Made by a program: the position numbers and the translations under genes
Notes under the pieces: model-generated
Database searches by the model: none
What the model was told of the DNA's origin: nothing
The model's input: only the letters and a program-made list of their open reading frames with translations
In this document: positions 52,290 to 59,950 of the stretch, piece by piece
Position numbering within the stretch: position 1 is the first letter of the stretch
Layout: every line of letters starts with the position of its first letter
Assembly (NCBI GenBank): GCA_024401495.1
Contig: JAKSKW010000006.1
Span: 31,822 to 95,821, forward strand
DNA length: 64,000 bases
Reading direction: 5' to 3'
DNA from: Paludibacteraceae bacterium
GTDB taxonomy: Bacteria > Bacteroidota > Bacteroidia > Bacteroidales > Paludibacteraceae

Positions 52290-54332
52290 TTAATCTTCCT
52301 TTTGTTTTTCTACATCTACATCAGGCAAATCAGTCTCATTCTTTGTCTCTTCAGCAGAAACCTCTGTCTCAGCAGACGCTTCCTCCATCTCCTTCTGTCT
52401 TGCCTCATTCTCACGCAATAGTTCATCACTGCGCGACTCCCACTTACGTTTTCCGAAGATTTTCTCCACGTCTTCAGCAAAGATCACCTCACGCTCGAAT
52501 AGTAGTTCAGCCAACTTACGATGGCCCTCTGCATTCTCACGAAGAATCTGCTTAGCTCTTTCATACTGACTGTTAATCAACTCCTTGACTTCATCATCAA
52601 TAAGTTTGGCAGTCTCCTCTGAATATGGTTTTGTAAATGAGTAATCCGACTGAGAATCGTAGTAGCAGATATTCTTAAGCTTGTCGCTCATACCATAGTA
52701 GACCACCATAGCGTAAGCCTGCTTAGTGCTGCGCTCCAAATCATTCAAAGCTCCTGTACCGATTGAACCAAGATTCAACTCCTCAGCAGCACGACCTCCA
52801 AGCAACGAACACATCTTGTCCAAGAAATTCTCCTTAGTCACAAGCTGTCTCTCATCTGGCAAATACCAAGCTGCTCCAAGAGCCATTCCACGTGGCACTA
52901 TTGTAACCTTTACCAACGGTTCGCAATACTTTAGCAACCAGTGGATTGTGGCGTGTCCAGCCTCGTGGACAGCGATACCCCACTTCTCCTCCTTAGTGAA
53001 GATCTTGCTCTTCTTCTCAAGTCCAGCGACAATTCTGTCGACGGCGCTCAAGAAATCCTCTTTCTCCACCTGCTTCTTGTCACGACGTGCGGCAATCAAA
53101 GCTGCCTCGTTGCAGACGTTGGCGATATCAGCTCCACTGAAACCAGCAGTCTGCTGTGCCAAAAATTCTATATTGATATCGTCGGCAAGTTTCAGTTTCG
53201 ACAAATGCACATTAAAGATGGCTTTTCTGTCAGTTAGCTCAGGAAGGTCGACGTGGATTTGACGGTCGAAACGTCCTGCACGCACCAAAGCCTTGTCAAG
53301 AATGTCGACGCGATTAGTTGCGGCCAAAAGGATGACTCCAGAGTTAGTGCCGAATCCATCCATTTCAGTAAGAAGCTGGTTTAGAGTGCTTTCACGCTCA
53401 TCGTTACCGCCTCCCATGCTCGCATTCTTTCCACGAGCTCTACCGATGGCATCAATCTCATCGATGAAGATGATACATGGAGCTTTCTCCTTTGCCTGGC
53501 GGAACAAATCTCTTACACGGCTCGCACCAACTCCGACAAACATCTCCACGAAATCCGAACCTGAAAGAGAGAAGAAAGGCACGTCAGCCTCACCAGCCAC
53601 AGCCTTGGCAAGAAGAGTCTTACCTGTTCCTGGAGGGCCAACAAGAATGGCTCCCTTTGGAATCTTAGCTCCAAGCTCTGTATAACGTTGTGGATTCTTA
53701 AGGAACTCCACAATCTCCTCTACTTCTTGTTTAGCCTCGCTCAATCCGGCTACATCCTTGAAAGTCACCTTGTTAGGATTATTACCTTTGTCGAATAGTT
53801 GGGCTTTACTCTTTCCTACATTGAACACTCCACCAGGGCCAGCACCACCGCTTCCCATTCTGTTCATCATGAAAATCCAGAAGAAAACAAGAAGGATGAA
53901 TGGTCCGAATGTGTAAAGGAATCCTTGGAAGAAACTGCTATCCTCTGAGAATGAAAGGTCAACCTTCTCCACTCCCTCACTCTTCTGCCACTCAGTCAAA
54001 TCCTCAGTGAAACGATCAGCTGAGGGAATCTTCACATGCACCTTAGGATTTGAAGCATACTTTGTAGAGTCGGAACCGAAAGCGTTACGCATCTTTCCCT
54101 CCTTGACTGTAGCCTCAGCATACTTCTCATTCGTTACAACGTTGATTTTCGATACAGAGTTAGTCTCCACAAGATACTTGATCTCGTTGTAACCAATCTC
54201 TTTAGTAATGTGATTATCGTCTGAAAAATAAATTCCTACCAAAAGCACCGCAACCAAGCCATACAACCAATAAAGGCTGGATGACGACTTGAAATTAGGC
54301 ATTTTTGGCTTGTTGTTACTCTCTTGAGCCAT
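52290..54332 (-). CDS. ftsH: ATP-dependent membrane zinc protease FtsH
   Basis: Membrane-anchored AAA+ protease for quality control of membrane and regulatory proteins. TM helices at about 20-36 and 136-156 flank a periplasmic domain. The AAA module has Walker A GPPGTGKT (232-239), Walker B IIFIDE (287-292) and the second region of homology [20 protein letters not shown]. The peptidase has HEAGH (456-460). The C-terminal tail is acidic and Glu-rich. Length (680) is normal. It lies 5 bases downstream of rsfS, in an argH-rsfS-ftsH unit. Confidence 0.97.
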   Translation of the reverse strand: MAQESNNKPKMPNFKSSSSLYWLYGLVAVLLVGIYFSDDNHITKEIGYNEIKYLVETNSVSKINVVTNEKYAEATVKEGKMRNAFGSDSTKYASNPKVHVKIPSADRFTEDLTEWQKSEGVEKVDLSFSEDSSFFQGFLYTFGPFILLVFFWIFMMNRMGSGGAGPGGVFNVGKSKAQLFDKGNNPNKVTFKDVAGLSEAKQEVEEIVEFLKNPQRYTELGAKIPKGAILVGPPGTGKTLLAKAVAGEADVPFFSLSGSDFVEMFVGVGASRVRDLFRQAKEKAPCIIFIDEIDAIGRARGKNASMGGGNDERESTLNQLLTEMDGFGTNSGVILLAATNRVDILDKALVRAGRFDRQIHVDLPELTDRKAIFNVHLSKLKLADDINIEFLAQQTAGFSGADIANVCNEAALIAARRDKKQVEKEDFLSAVDRIVAGLEKKSKIFTKEEKWGIAVHEAGHATIHWLLKYCEPLVKVTIVPRGMALGAAWYLPDERQLVTKENFLDKMCSLLGGRAAEELNLGSIGTGALNDLERSTKQAYAMVVYYGMSDKLKNICYYDSQSDYSFTKPYSEETAKLIDDEVKELINSQYERAKQILRENAEGHRKLAELLFEREVIFAEDVEKIFGKRKWESRSDELLRENEARQKEMEEASAETEVSAEETKNETDLPDVDVEKQKED

Positions 54333-54337
54333 ATAAA

Positions 54338-54700
54338 TTAGTCTAAATCAGGTATTTCAGTTATCTTCGCGTCTTCCCATAGCTCCTCGATGCGATAAAA
54401 ATCACGCATCTCTGGAAGCATAACGTGAACGATGACCTCTCCATAATCAATAGCAATCCACTGACCATTCTCGTAACCATCCGAAACGATGGAATGCACT
54501 CTGATCTCACTTCTCACATAATGCTTCACTGAATCAGCGATGCTGACTACGTGAGTGTTGGAGTTACCATTGCAAATCACGAAATATGGGCAGCTGTATG
54601 AATCCAACTCCGTCATATCTACAGTAACGATGTTCTTAGCCTTTCGTTCCTGCATTCCCTCAACTATTTTCTGAAGAAGAGTCTTTGTATCTACTGTCAT
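54338..54700 (-). CDS. rsfS: Ribosomal silencing factor RsfS
   Basis: Binds ribosomal protein uL14 and blocks subunit joining in starvation. The 120-residue product shows the family core IVTVDMTELDSYSCPYFVICNGNSNTHV, then ENGQWIAIDYGEVIVHVMLPEMRDFYRIEELW. Its position directly before ftsH is the usual one in Bacteroidales. It lies 23 bases after argH. Confidence 0.95.
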   Translation of the reverse strand: MTVDTKTLLQKIVEGMQERKAKNIVTVDMTELDSYSCPYFVICNGNSNTHVVSIADSVKHYVRSEIRVHSIVSDGYENGQWIAIDYGEVIVHVMLPEMRDFYRIEELWEDAKITEIPDLD

Positions 54701-54723
54701 TAAATTCTTTGTTATAATTTGTA

Positions 54724-56064
54724 TTAAATAGCCAACAATTTTTCCTTGGCTACCTCCACTCTATCGAAATTAAACTCCGATATAGTCTTATTCATTAGTT
54801 TTGTAATTCCGTCATTACATAGGTTGCCGATGCTTCCCTGGTGAGTATGGTGGATATTTTTGTTAGGCTTGAACTCTCCAGCCTCACATGCCAAACCAAC
54901 CTTCTTGTATGCGTCTCTGAATGGCATACCCTCAAGAGCCAAACGGTTGACCTCCTCCACACTGAAGATGAAATCGTACTTAGGATCATCAAGAATGTGC
55001 TCGTTGATCTTCACGTCGCTCATGATATGAGTAGTCATCTTGATACAATCAAGCAACTCACCGAATGATGGCATGAACACCTCCTTAATAATCTGCAAAT
55101 CACGGAAATAACCACTTGGTAGATTATTGATAAGCATCATGATCTGCTGAGGTAGACTCTGAATCTTATTGCATTTTGCACGCGTCAACTCAAACACATC
55201 TGGGTTTTTCTTGTGCGGCATGATGCTCGAACCTGTTGTGCACTCGTCTGGAAGTTTGATGAATCCGAAATTCTGAGATGTGAACATACAAGCGTCGAAA
55301 GCCAACTTTGATAGAGTGGCAGCGATACCAGCCAAAGCGAACGCCACTGTCTTCTCCATCTTGCCACGACACATCTGAGCATACACCACATTATAGTCCA
55401 TAGTGTCGAATCCCAACAAGTCAGTAGTCATCTGACGGTTCAACGGGAATGACGAACCATAACCTGCAGCCGAACCAAGTGGATTTCTGTTAGTCACCTT
55501 CCAAGCTGAAAGCAAAAGCTCCATGTCGTCGGCAAGACTCTCAGCATAAGCTCCGAACCAAAGACCGAATGACGACGGCATCGCAATCTGGAGGTGAGTG
55601 TAACCAGGAAGAAGCACATTCTTATACTTCTCACTCTGCTGGATCAACACATTGAATAAACCTTCAACAGCCTCAACTACAGTCTTGATCTGCTCTCTTG
55701 TCCACAACTTCATGTCGACAAGCACCTGGTCGTTACGCGAACGGCCACTGTGGATCTTCTTTCCCAAGTCGCCAAGATTACGCGTAAGCATAAGCTCCAC
55801 CTGAGAATGGACATCCTCTATTCCCTCTTCAATTACAAATTCTCCACGATGTGCGGCCAAATAGATTTTCTTCAACTCCGCAAGCAACACTGGAAGTTCG
55901 TCTTTGGCAATCAAGCCAATCGACTCCAACATAGTGATATGAGCCATCGAGCCCAACACATCACACTCGGCCAAGTACAAATCCATCTCACGGTCTTTGC
56001 CAACCGTAAACTTTTCAATCTCTGCGTTTGTAGCCTTGCCTTTGTCCCACAACTTTGTAGCCAT
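54724..56064 (-). CDS. argH: Argininosuccinate lyase
   Basis: Last step of arginine synthesis: argininosuccinate to arginine and fumarate. The fumarase/aspartase superfamily signature GSSIMPHKKNPDVFELTRAK is present with the mobile catalytic loop, as are SGRSRNDQVLVDMKLW, LLPGYTHLQIAMPSSFG (catalytic His) and the NPLGSAAGYGSSFPLNR region. At 446 residues it fits the Bacteroidota form. It is 29 bases downstream of a small membrane protein gene and 23 before rsfS. Confidence 0.95.
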   Translation of the reverse strand: MATKLWDKGKATNAEIEKFTVGKDREMDLYLAECDVLGSMAHITMLESIGLIAKDELPVLLAELKKIYLAAHRGEFVIEEGIEDVHSQVELMLTRNLGDLGKKIHSGRSRNDQVLVDMKLWTREQIKTVVEAVEGLFNVLIQQSEKYKNVLLPGYTHLQIAMPSSFGLWFGAYAESLADDMELLLSAWKVTNRNPLGSAAGYGSSFPLNRQMTTDLLGFDTMDYNVVYAQMCRGKMEKTVAFALAGIAATLSKLAFDACMFTSQNFGFIKLPDECTTGSSIMPHKKNPDVFELTRAKCNKIQSLPQQIMMLINNLPSGYFRDLQIIKEVFMPSFGELLDCIKMTTHIMSDVKINEHILDDPKYDFIFSVEEVNRLALEGMPFRDAYKKVGLACEAGEFKPNKNIHHTHQGSIGNLCNDGITKLMNKTISEFNFDRVEVAKEKLLAI

Positions 56065-56093
56065 AATCTGTAATCTAAAAAAGGGAACTAAAT

Positions 56094-56276
56094 TTATTTA
56101 CCGTTTCCGATGAATAGTTTGTTAAGGAAGATGTATGATAGGATACCTGCAACGAACAATACTGCAGCAAGCACCAAAACGATATTGTCTGTCAAGCCAA
56201 CGATAGCGTAAACAGCCAATAGAACAACTCCTAACAAAACCAAAATAGCCCCAAGGCTTCTCTTTAATAAATCCAT
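56094..56276 (-). CDS. Small two-TM membrane protein
   Basis: 60 residues, nearly all hydrophobic: helix 1 about 8-28 (GAILVLLGVVLLAVYAIVGL) and helix 2 about 31-53 (IVLVLAAVLFVAGILSYIFL), ending in a basic KLFIGNGK. I recall similar short proteins in Bacteroidota without known function. A good promoter stands upstream at 56334-56365, and the gene heads the run leading to argH, rsfS and ftsH. Confidence 0.8.
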   Translation of the reverse strand: MDLLKRSLGAILVLLGVVLLAVYAIVGLTDNIVLVLAAVLFVAGILSYIFLNKLFIGNGK

Positions 56277-56333
56277 ATTCTTATCTTATTATACACAATT
56301 ATTCTGCAAATTACGCATAATTTTCTTTCATAT

Positions 56334-56365
56334 CAAAAGTATATGCATAAAAAATTAGGGGTCAA
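56334..56365 (-). promoter_or_regulatory. Promoter candidate for the small membrane protein-argH-rsfS-ftsH run
   Basis: Minus-strand TTG (56363-56365) and TACTTTTG (56334-56341) are 21 bp apart, about 58 bp before the ATG. Confidence 0.6.
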
Positions 56366-56414
56366 GTTTCAAGTTTAAGGTTTCAGGCGACTTGAAACTT
56401 TAAACTTGAAACCT
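56364..56414. repeat. 24 bp-arm inverted repeat
   Basis: Arms 56364-56387 and 56391-56414 are built of GTTTCAAG/CTTGAAAC units with a 3-base loop; the three imperfect positions become G-U pairs on the minus strand. A related run of CTTGAAAC units lies at 23553-23581. It overlaps the -33 end of the neighbouring minus promoter. Confidence 0.75.
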
Positions 56415-56528
56415 AAAATTTCTTTAATCCAAGGTTAAAAATCCTAAAACCTCTCGCTCTCTGCACATTTTTGCTTTACTTTGTATCAGAATTAAAAACG
56501 AGTTTTGAAAAACGTAAATTATACTGCT

Positions 56529-56912
56529 ATGAAAAAAGGAATAGTTTTATTGATATTGACTTTGTTCTGCGGACTTGCATCTATCTCCGCACAGGGTTTC
56601 GATCAAAGACGTTACGACGCCGGACTTGAACAGATCGCAGAGGCCAACCGTAATTATTTCCGCAACCAGGGTTGGATTGAGAACAACTGGTATCAACTTT
56701 CAAACTGGTATCCACAGGTGCTTCTTATAGATAATGAAGAGAAGGCTTACTTGGCTAAAGTGATCTGCTCTGATAAAATCATGAACAGATTCGCTGCTCT
56801 CAACCGTATCAAAAAAGACGGTGGTCTGCCCACTCCTCGTGAGGTGGAGGATTTCAACCGTATGATGTGGGATGAGATCGACGCTGCTGTTGCTTATTTG
56901 TATAGACGTTGA
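56529..56912 (+). CDS. Small secreted protein of unknown function
   Basis: 127 residues from the ATG at 56529, chosen because it gives a signal peptide (MKKGIVLLILTLFCGLASIS, cleavage near AQG); the in-frame TTG at 56505 does not. The mature part is helical and polar with two Trp-rich segments (RNQGWIENNWYQLSNWYPQV) and an end IDAAVAYLYRR. I do not recognise the family. A degenerate hexamer array begins at the stop codon and a perfect 24 bp palindromic terminator follows. Confidence 0.75.
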   Translation: MKKGIVLLILTLFCGLASISAQGFDQRRYDAGLEQIAEANRNYFRNQGWIENNWYQLSNWYPQVLLIDNEEKAYLAKVICSDKIMNRFAALNRIKKDGGLPTPREVEDFNRMMWDEIDAAVAYLYRR

Positions 56913-56979
56913 CGTTGACGAAAACGAAGACAATAACGAAGACGATAACGATAACGAAGACGATAACGATAACGATAAC
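56911..56979. repeat. Degenerate hexanucleotide array 1 (consensus RACGAW)
   Basis: About 11 copies of a 6-base unit such as GACGAA, AACGAA, GACGAT and AACGAT, starting at the stop codon of the secreted-protein gene and ending just before its terminator. The same unit family recurs at 57531 and 58188. Confidence 0.85.
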
Positions 56980-56980
56980 T

Positions 56981-57013
56981 GGAGACGCGAATATTCGCGT
57001 CTCCATTATTTTT
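56981..57013 (+). terminator. Palindromic terminator after the first small secreted protein
   Basis: A perfect 24 bp palindrome (56981-57004; arms GGAGACGCGAAT/ATTCGCGTCTCC) followed by ATTATTTTTTT. Confidence 0.88.
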
Positions 57014-57177
57014 TTAAGGAGATTATATAGCGTATGAAAAATAAGCGATTTTATTAAACTATTGATTTTCAATAATAAAAAAATGTACAAATAGTGAAAA
57101 CAATGTTCATAATGTGAATTTCATAACTTGTCCTTAATCCTTTCCTTGTTTGTCCACCCACCCTCATTGCCTTAATC

Positions 57178-57185
57178 TACTTTTG
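57178..57185 (+). promoter_or_regulatory. -7 element for the second small secreted protein
   Basis: TACTTTTG fits TAnnTTTG, 70 bp before the ATG. A TTTG lies at 57149-57152 but 25 bp away, longer than usual. Confidence 0.45.
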
Positions 57186-57255
57186 CAATGTCAACAGGAA
57201 CAAACAACAACTGATGGCAAAATAAAAACATTAAACAAAAATTAAAATTTACATT

Positions 57256-57525
57256 ATGAAGACAAATTTTTTCAGAGCACTTAGCCTAGCAGCAACATTC
57301 ACATTCTGTTCATCACTATTCGCAAATGATTTTTCATTTGGATCAATAGAAAAGACTTATGTGAAATGTACAATGAATGAAAAGGGAGAGAGAATACCAA
57401 ACTATTATATAGTAGTGGATGGCGTGGCACGTCAGATAGATGTACAAACTTTTGCACAAATCAAGAAACAAAACATGGAAATGAAGAAGAATGTCAGCTG
57501 CGACGCTACTCCTGACAAAAAGTGA
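57256..57525 (+). CDS. Small secreted protein of unknown function
   Basis: 89 residues; signal peptide about 1-23 (MKTNFFRALSLAATFTFCSS, then LFA). The mature 66 residues contain two Cys (VKCTMNEKG and NVSCDATPDKK) that could form a disulfide, and a short beta segment IPNYYIVVDGVARQIDV. No family recognised. The TGA stop is followed in frame by three codons and a Lys-Thr repeat encoded by hexamer array 2. Confidence 0.72.
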   Translation: MKTNFFRALSLAATFTFCSSLFANDFSFGSIEKTYVKCTMNEKGERIPNYYIVVDGVARQIDVQTFAQIKKQNMEMKKNVSCDATPDKK

Positions 57526-57530
57526 TTTCC

Positions 57531-57600
57531 GTCGAAGACAAAAACAAAAACAAAAACGAAAACGAAAACGAAGACCAAAACCAAAACCAAAACGAAGAGG
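57531..57600. repeat. Degenerate hexanucleotide array 2 (consensus RACNAA)
   Basis: About 11 units such as GACAAA, AACAAA, AACGAA, GACCAA and AACCAA in the same strand and phase as array 1, starting 6 bases after a stop codon. Variation is confined to unit positions 1 and 4. Confidence 0.85.
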
Positions 57601-57622
57601 GTAGGTATAATTACGAGGGCAT

Positions 57623-57753
57623 AAAAAAAGCAGACCGCCAAACAATTGGGGATCTGCCTAAACCTAAAATATGATAACTTAGATATGAAGATCTATTCTA
57701 TAACATAAAAACTGATCACTTATACTTGCGTTGACCACTTGTTTTATGTTTTA
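57623..57753 (-). ncRNA. Candidate small RNA, about 130 nt
   Basis: The minus strand carries a consensus promoter, then about 100 bases without an ORF, then a hairpin GCAGA..TCTGC (57630-57657) followed by seven Ts. Inside, GUUUU-AUGUU type arms (57702-57712 with 57741-57750) form a 10 bp helix with one bulge, stacked on a six-pair helix (57713-57718 with 57732-57737). The 5' end is estimated from the -7 element. It matches no RNA family I know; it is not SRP RNA or tmRNA by eye. Confidence 0.55.
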
Positions 57754-57758
57754 CGGCA

Positions 57759-57789
57759 CAAAAATATATCTTTTTTGGGAATTGACAAA
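57759..57789 (-). promoter_or_regulatory. Consensus promoter of the candidate small RNA
   Basis: Minus-strand TTTG (57786-57789), 19 bp spacer, TATTTTTG (57759-57766): a full match to the Bacteroidota consensus. Confidence 0.7.
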
Positions 57790-57792
57790 ACA

Positions 57793-57833
57793 AAAAGCAG
57801 AAATTCTAACAAAAAGTTAAAATTTCTGCTTTT
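57793..57833. terminator. Bidirectional terminator upstream of the candidate small RNA
   Basis: AAAAGCAGAAATT (57793-57805) pairs with AATTTCTGCTTTT (57821-57833), with an inner TAAC/GTTA stem and loop AAAAA. T-tracts lie on both strands. Confidence 0.85.
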
Positions 57834-58187
57834 ACTATCATAGATAGCATAAAAGGATTTAATATTAGGACTAAACTACAAATTACCGATTCACATCGTC
57901 ACTATATTAACTACAAAAACCGTGCCAACTATGCCAACTTTGAGAATAAATTTTTGAAAAAGTGTGTATTTTATTGAAAATCATTAAAATAAAATTATTG
58001 AGTAATTTTTTCATATTTTCGAAATAGAATAATTTAATAGGGAGATTATATATCAGTGTCCAAAATGAAGATTGTTAAGGGCGGGACTCCCTAACCCTCC
58101 CACAACGCGAGCCCGTAGACGAGCGTATAAAGAAAAAAGCGTGTGATGGACAATTAGTATATAATTGCCTTTTATAGTATAACCGTT

Positions 58188-58230
58188 TCGTCTTCGTTTT
58201 CGTTTTGGTCTTCGTTTTCGTTTTCGTTTT
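58188..58230. repeat. Degenerate hexanucleotide array 3 (inverted)
   Basis: About seven units reading AACGAA, GACCAA and GACGAA on the minus strand, the same family as arrays 1 and 2 but inverted. It ends 23 bp before the symporter -7 element. Confidence 0.85.
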
Positions 58231-58253
58231 AAACTTCATTCCGCATTTTTTCA

Positions 58254-58261
58254 TATTTTTG
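58254..58261 (+). promoter_or_regulatory. -7 element of the symporter gene
   Basis: TATTTTTG fits TAnnTTTG, 19 bp before the ATG. The -33 position falls at the edge of hexamer array 3 (TTTT at 58227-58230), so no TTTG is present. Confidence 0.5.
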
Positions 58262-58280
58262 CGATAATAAATCAAAAAAA

Positions 58281-59873
58281 ATGGAAAACACTAGTTATTG
58301 CTCGTTTAAAGAGAAATTTTGTTTTGCGCTTGGAGACGCGAGTGCAAACATCGCATGGAGAGGTGTCGCAGCCTTCTTGACTATCTTTTATACCGACGTT
58401 TTCGGTCTTACTCCAGCTTCTGTCGGATTGCTAATGTTGATCTGCCGTTCGAGCGACGGTGTGAGCGACGTCGCAATGGGTATGATCGGCGACCGTACTA
58501 AATCTAAATATGGTCATTTCCGTCCTTGGGTGCTTTGGACTGCCATTCCTCTTGGTGTGATCCTTTCTTTGCTTTTCACTGCCCCAGACTGGAGTTACGA
58601 AATGAAACTTGTGTACGCCTACACTACTTATATCCTTTTCACTCTTATCTACACTGCCAACAATATCCCTTACGGTGCGTTGATGGCGGTAATGACTCCG
58701 AACGAGAATGAGCGTACTTCACTTGGATCTTTCCGTATGATCGGTGCCTTCACAGGTGGTATGCTTGTGCAGGGTTCTCTTCTTGCTTTGGTGGCTTACT
58801 TCGGTAACGTCAACCCAACAATCGAACTTGAGCAGAAGGCTCCTACTGAATATGTGGTGACTGTTTCTTCTCCAGAGGATGTCAAGAATGCTAAAATCGC
58901 CACAACTCACGGTCTTCTTGGTAGCGTCGCCAAATTCCAGATGCAAGGCGACACAGCCGCTCCAACTCTTGGTAAGAGTTTCGAGATGAAGGCAAACGAG
59001 AAATACACTTTCACAATCACTGGTGAGAGCGACCTTACAAAAGAGAATATCTCTCTAATCAACCAGAGCACCGGCTACAGCAAGAGTATGTATATCATGA
59101 GTGCTATTCTTGCTCTATGTATGTTCCTGACTTTCTGGGGCACAAGAGAACGTGTGGCTCCTTCAAAAGATCAGCAGGACAATCTAAAGCAGGATTTGAA
59201 AGACCTAATGAAGAACAAGCCTTGGTTTATCCTAATCATCGCTGGTCTTGGATACAATATCTACAACAACATGAAGACTGGTATCATCGCCATCTACTTC
59301 ACTCACTACGTCGGAAACGCCGCTCTTGCAGGTATGTACTTCGTAGCGTTGATGCTAATCAGTATTGTGGCAGCCATGATCACTCCTTCTTTATGTAATA
59401 AATTTGGAAAGAAGAACGTATTCATCGGTTCAATGTTGGCAACATCATTCATCAACGTTTTGCTTTACATCTTCGGTCCAACTCAGATTCTTATGATCTT
59501 CGCAGTAGGTATGGCATCAGAGTTGTTTGCGGCCATCCTTCCTACCCTATTCTTCGGAATGCTTGGCGACGCGGCCGACTACGGTGAGAAGATGTTCGGA
59601 CGCCGCGCCACAGGACTTGTCTACTCAGCAGGAAGCTTCGTTACAAAGTTTGGCGGTGGTATAGCCTCAGCAATTATCGGATTCGTGCTTGGCCTTTACG
59701 GTTACGACGGACAGGATTCGTCAGCTATCCAGGGAGCCATCCCAGGAATCATCAATCTAATGAGTTGGATTCCAGCTGTTATCAATTTGGTATTTGCAAT
59801 CTCGATGTTCTTCTATCCAAACACTTCAGTGGCAAGACCAGAATCAACATCAATTGTAACAAAAGAAGATTAA
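58281..59873 (+). CDS. GPH-family (MelB-like) sugar:cation symporter with large loop insertion
   Basis: MFS transporter of the glycoside-pentoside-hexuronide family, 530 residues with 12 helices. Family marks are the N-terminal KFCFALGDASANIAWRGVAAF, GVSDVAMGMIGDRTKSKYGHFRPW between TM2 and TM3, and MTPNENERTSLGSFRM. Between TM5 (about 154-174) and TM6 (about 268-286) there is a polar, Thr/Ser-rich segment of about 90 residues on the extracytoplasmic side, where MelB-type proteins have a short loop. The C-terminal half carries the MFGRRATGLVYSAGSF motif. It is followed by a dispersed palindrome and a cyclase-like gene. The sugar is unknown. Confidence 0.88.
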   Translation: MENTSYCSFKEKFCFALGDASANIAWRGVAAFLTIFYTDVFGLTPASVGLLMLICRSSDGVSDVAMGMIGDRTKSKYGHFRPWVLWTAIPLGVILSLLFTAPDWSYEMKLVYAYTTYILFTLIYTANNIPYGALMAVMTPNENERTSLGSFRMIGAFTGGMLVQGSLLALVAYFGNVNPTIELEQKAPTEYVVTVSSPEDVKNAKIATTHGLLGSVAKFQMQGDTAAPTLGKSFEMKANEKYTFTITGESDLTKENISLINQSTGYSKSMYIMSAILALCMFLTFWGTRERVAPSKDQQDNLKQDLKDLMKNKPWFILIIAGLGYNIYNNMKTGIIAIYFTHYVGNAALAGMYFVALMLISIVAAMITPSLCNKFGKKNVFIGSMLATSFINVLLYIFGPTQILMIFAVGMASELFAAILPTLFFGMLGDAADYGEKMFGRRATGLVYSAGSFVTKFGGGIASAIIGFVLGLYGYDGQDSSAIQGAIPGIINLMSWIPAVINLVFAISMFFYPNTSVARPESTSIVTKED

Positions 59874-59894
59874 TAATGCATAATCACCTTGTAG

Positions 59895-59914
59895 AGACGG
59901 GGCATGCCCCGTCT
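59895..59914. repeat. Second copy of the 20 bp dispersed palindrome
   Basis: AGACGGGGCATGCCCCGTCT, identical to 27043-27062, here with GTAG before and TTTAC after. It lies between the symporter stop codon and the next gene. Confidence 0.75.
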
Positions 59915-59950
59915 TTACTAATGTGGGCCACCCATATAAAATAAAAAATA

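Larger units (their letters stand above)
56913..57255 (+). other. Intergenic region between two small secreted-protein genes
   Basis: Holds hexamer array 1, a palindromic terminator (56981-57013) and a -7-like TACTTTTG (57178-57185). I see no gene in it; 57014-57177 is AT-rich without further structure. Confidence 0.6.
57526..58280. other. 755 bp region with two hexamer arrays, candidate sRNA and promoter
   Basis: No convincing protein gene. In order it holds hexamer array 2, a minus-strand candidate small RNA with promoter, a bidirectional terminator (57793-57833), about 230 AT-rich bases with no feature I can name, a short GC-rich patch (58080-58140), hexamer array 3 and the symporter promoter. 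Confidence 0.65.

Noticed and set aside
56911..57013. Frameshift that would add an acidic tail to the first small secreted protein
   Set aside because: A shifted frame gives an Asp/Asn/Glu-rich tail, but no slippery sequence is visible and the stop codon is followed by a normal terminator.
57343..57645. Minus-strand ORFs over the second small secreted protein
   Set aside because: They are Phe/Arg or Val/Phe repeats from array 2 read backwards and are shadows of the plus gene.
58075..58275. Minus-strand ORF with a Lys-Thr repeat
   Set aside because: Its repeat is just hexamer array 3 read in one frame; there is no signal, promoter or plausible domain, and it overlaps the symporter promoter.
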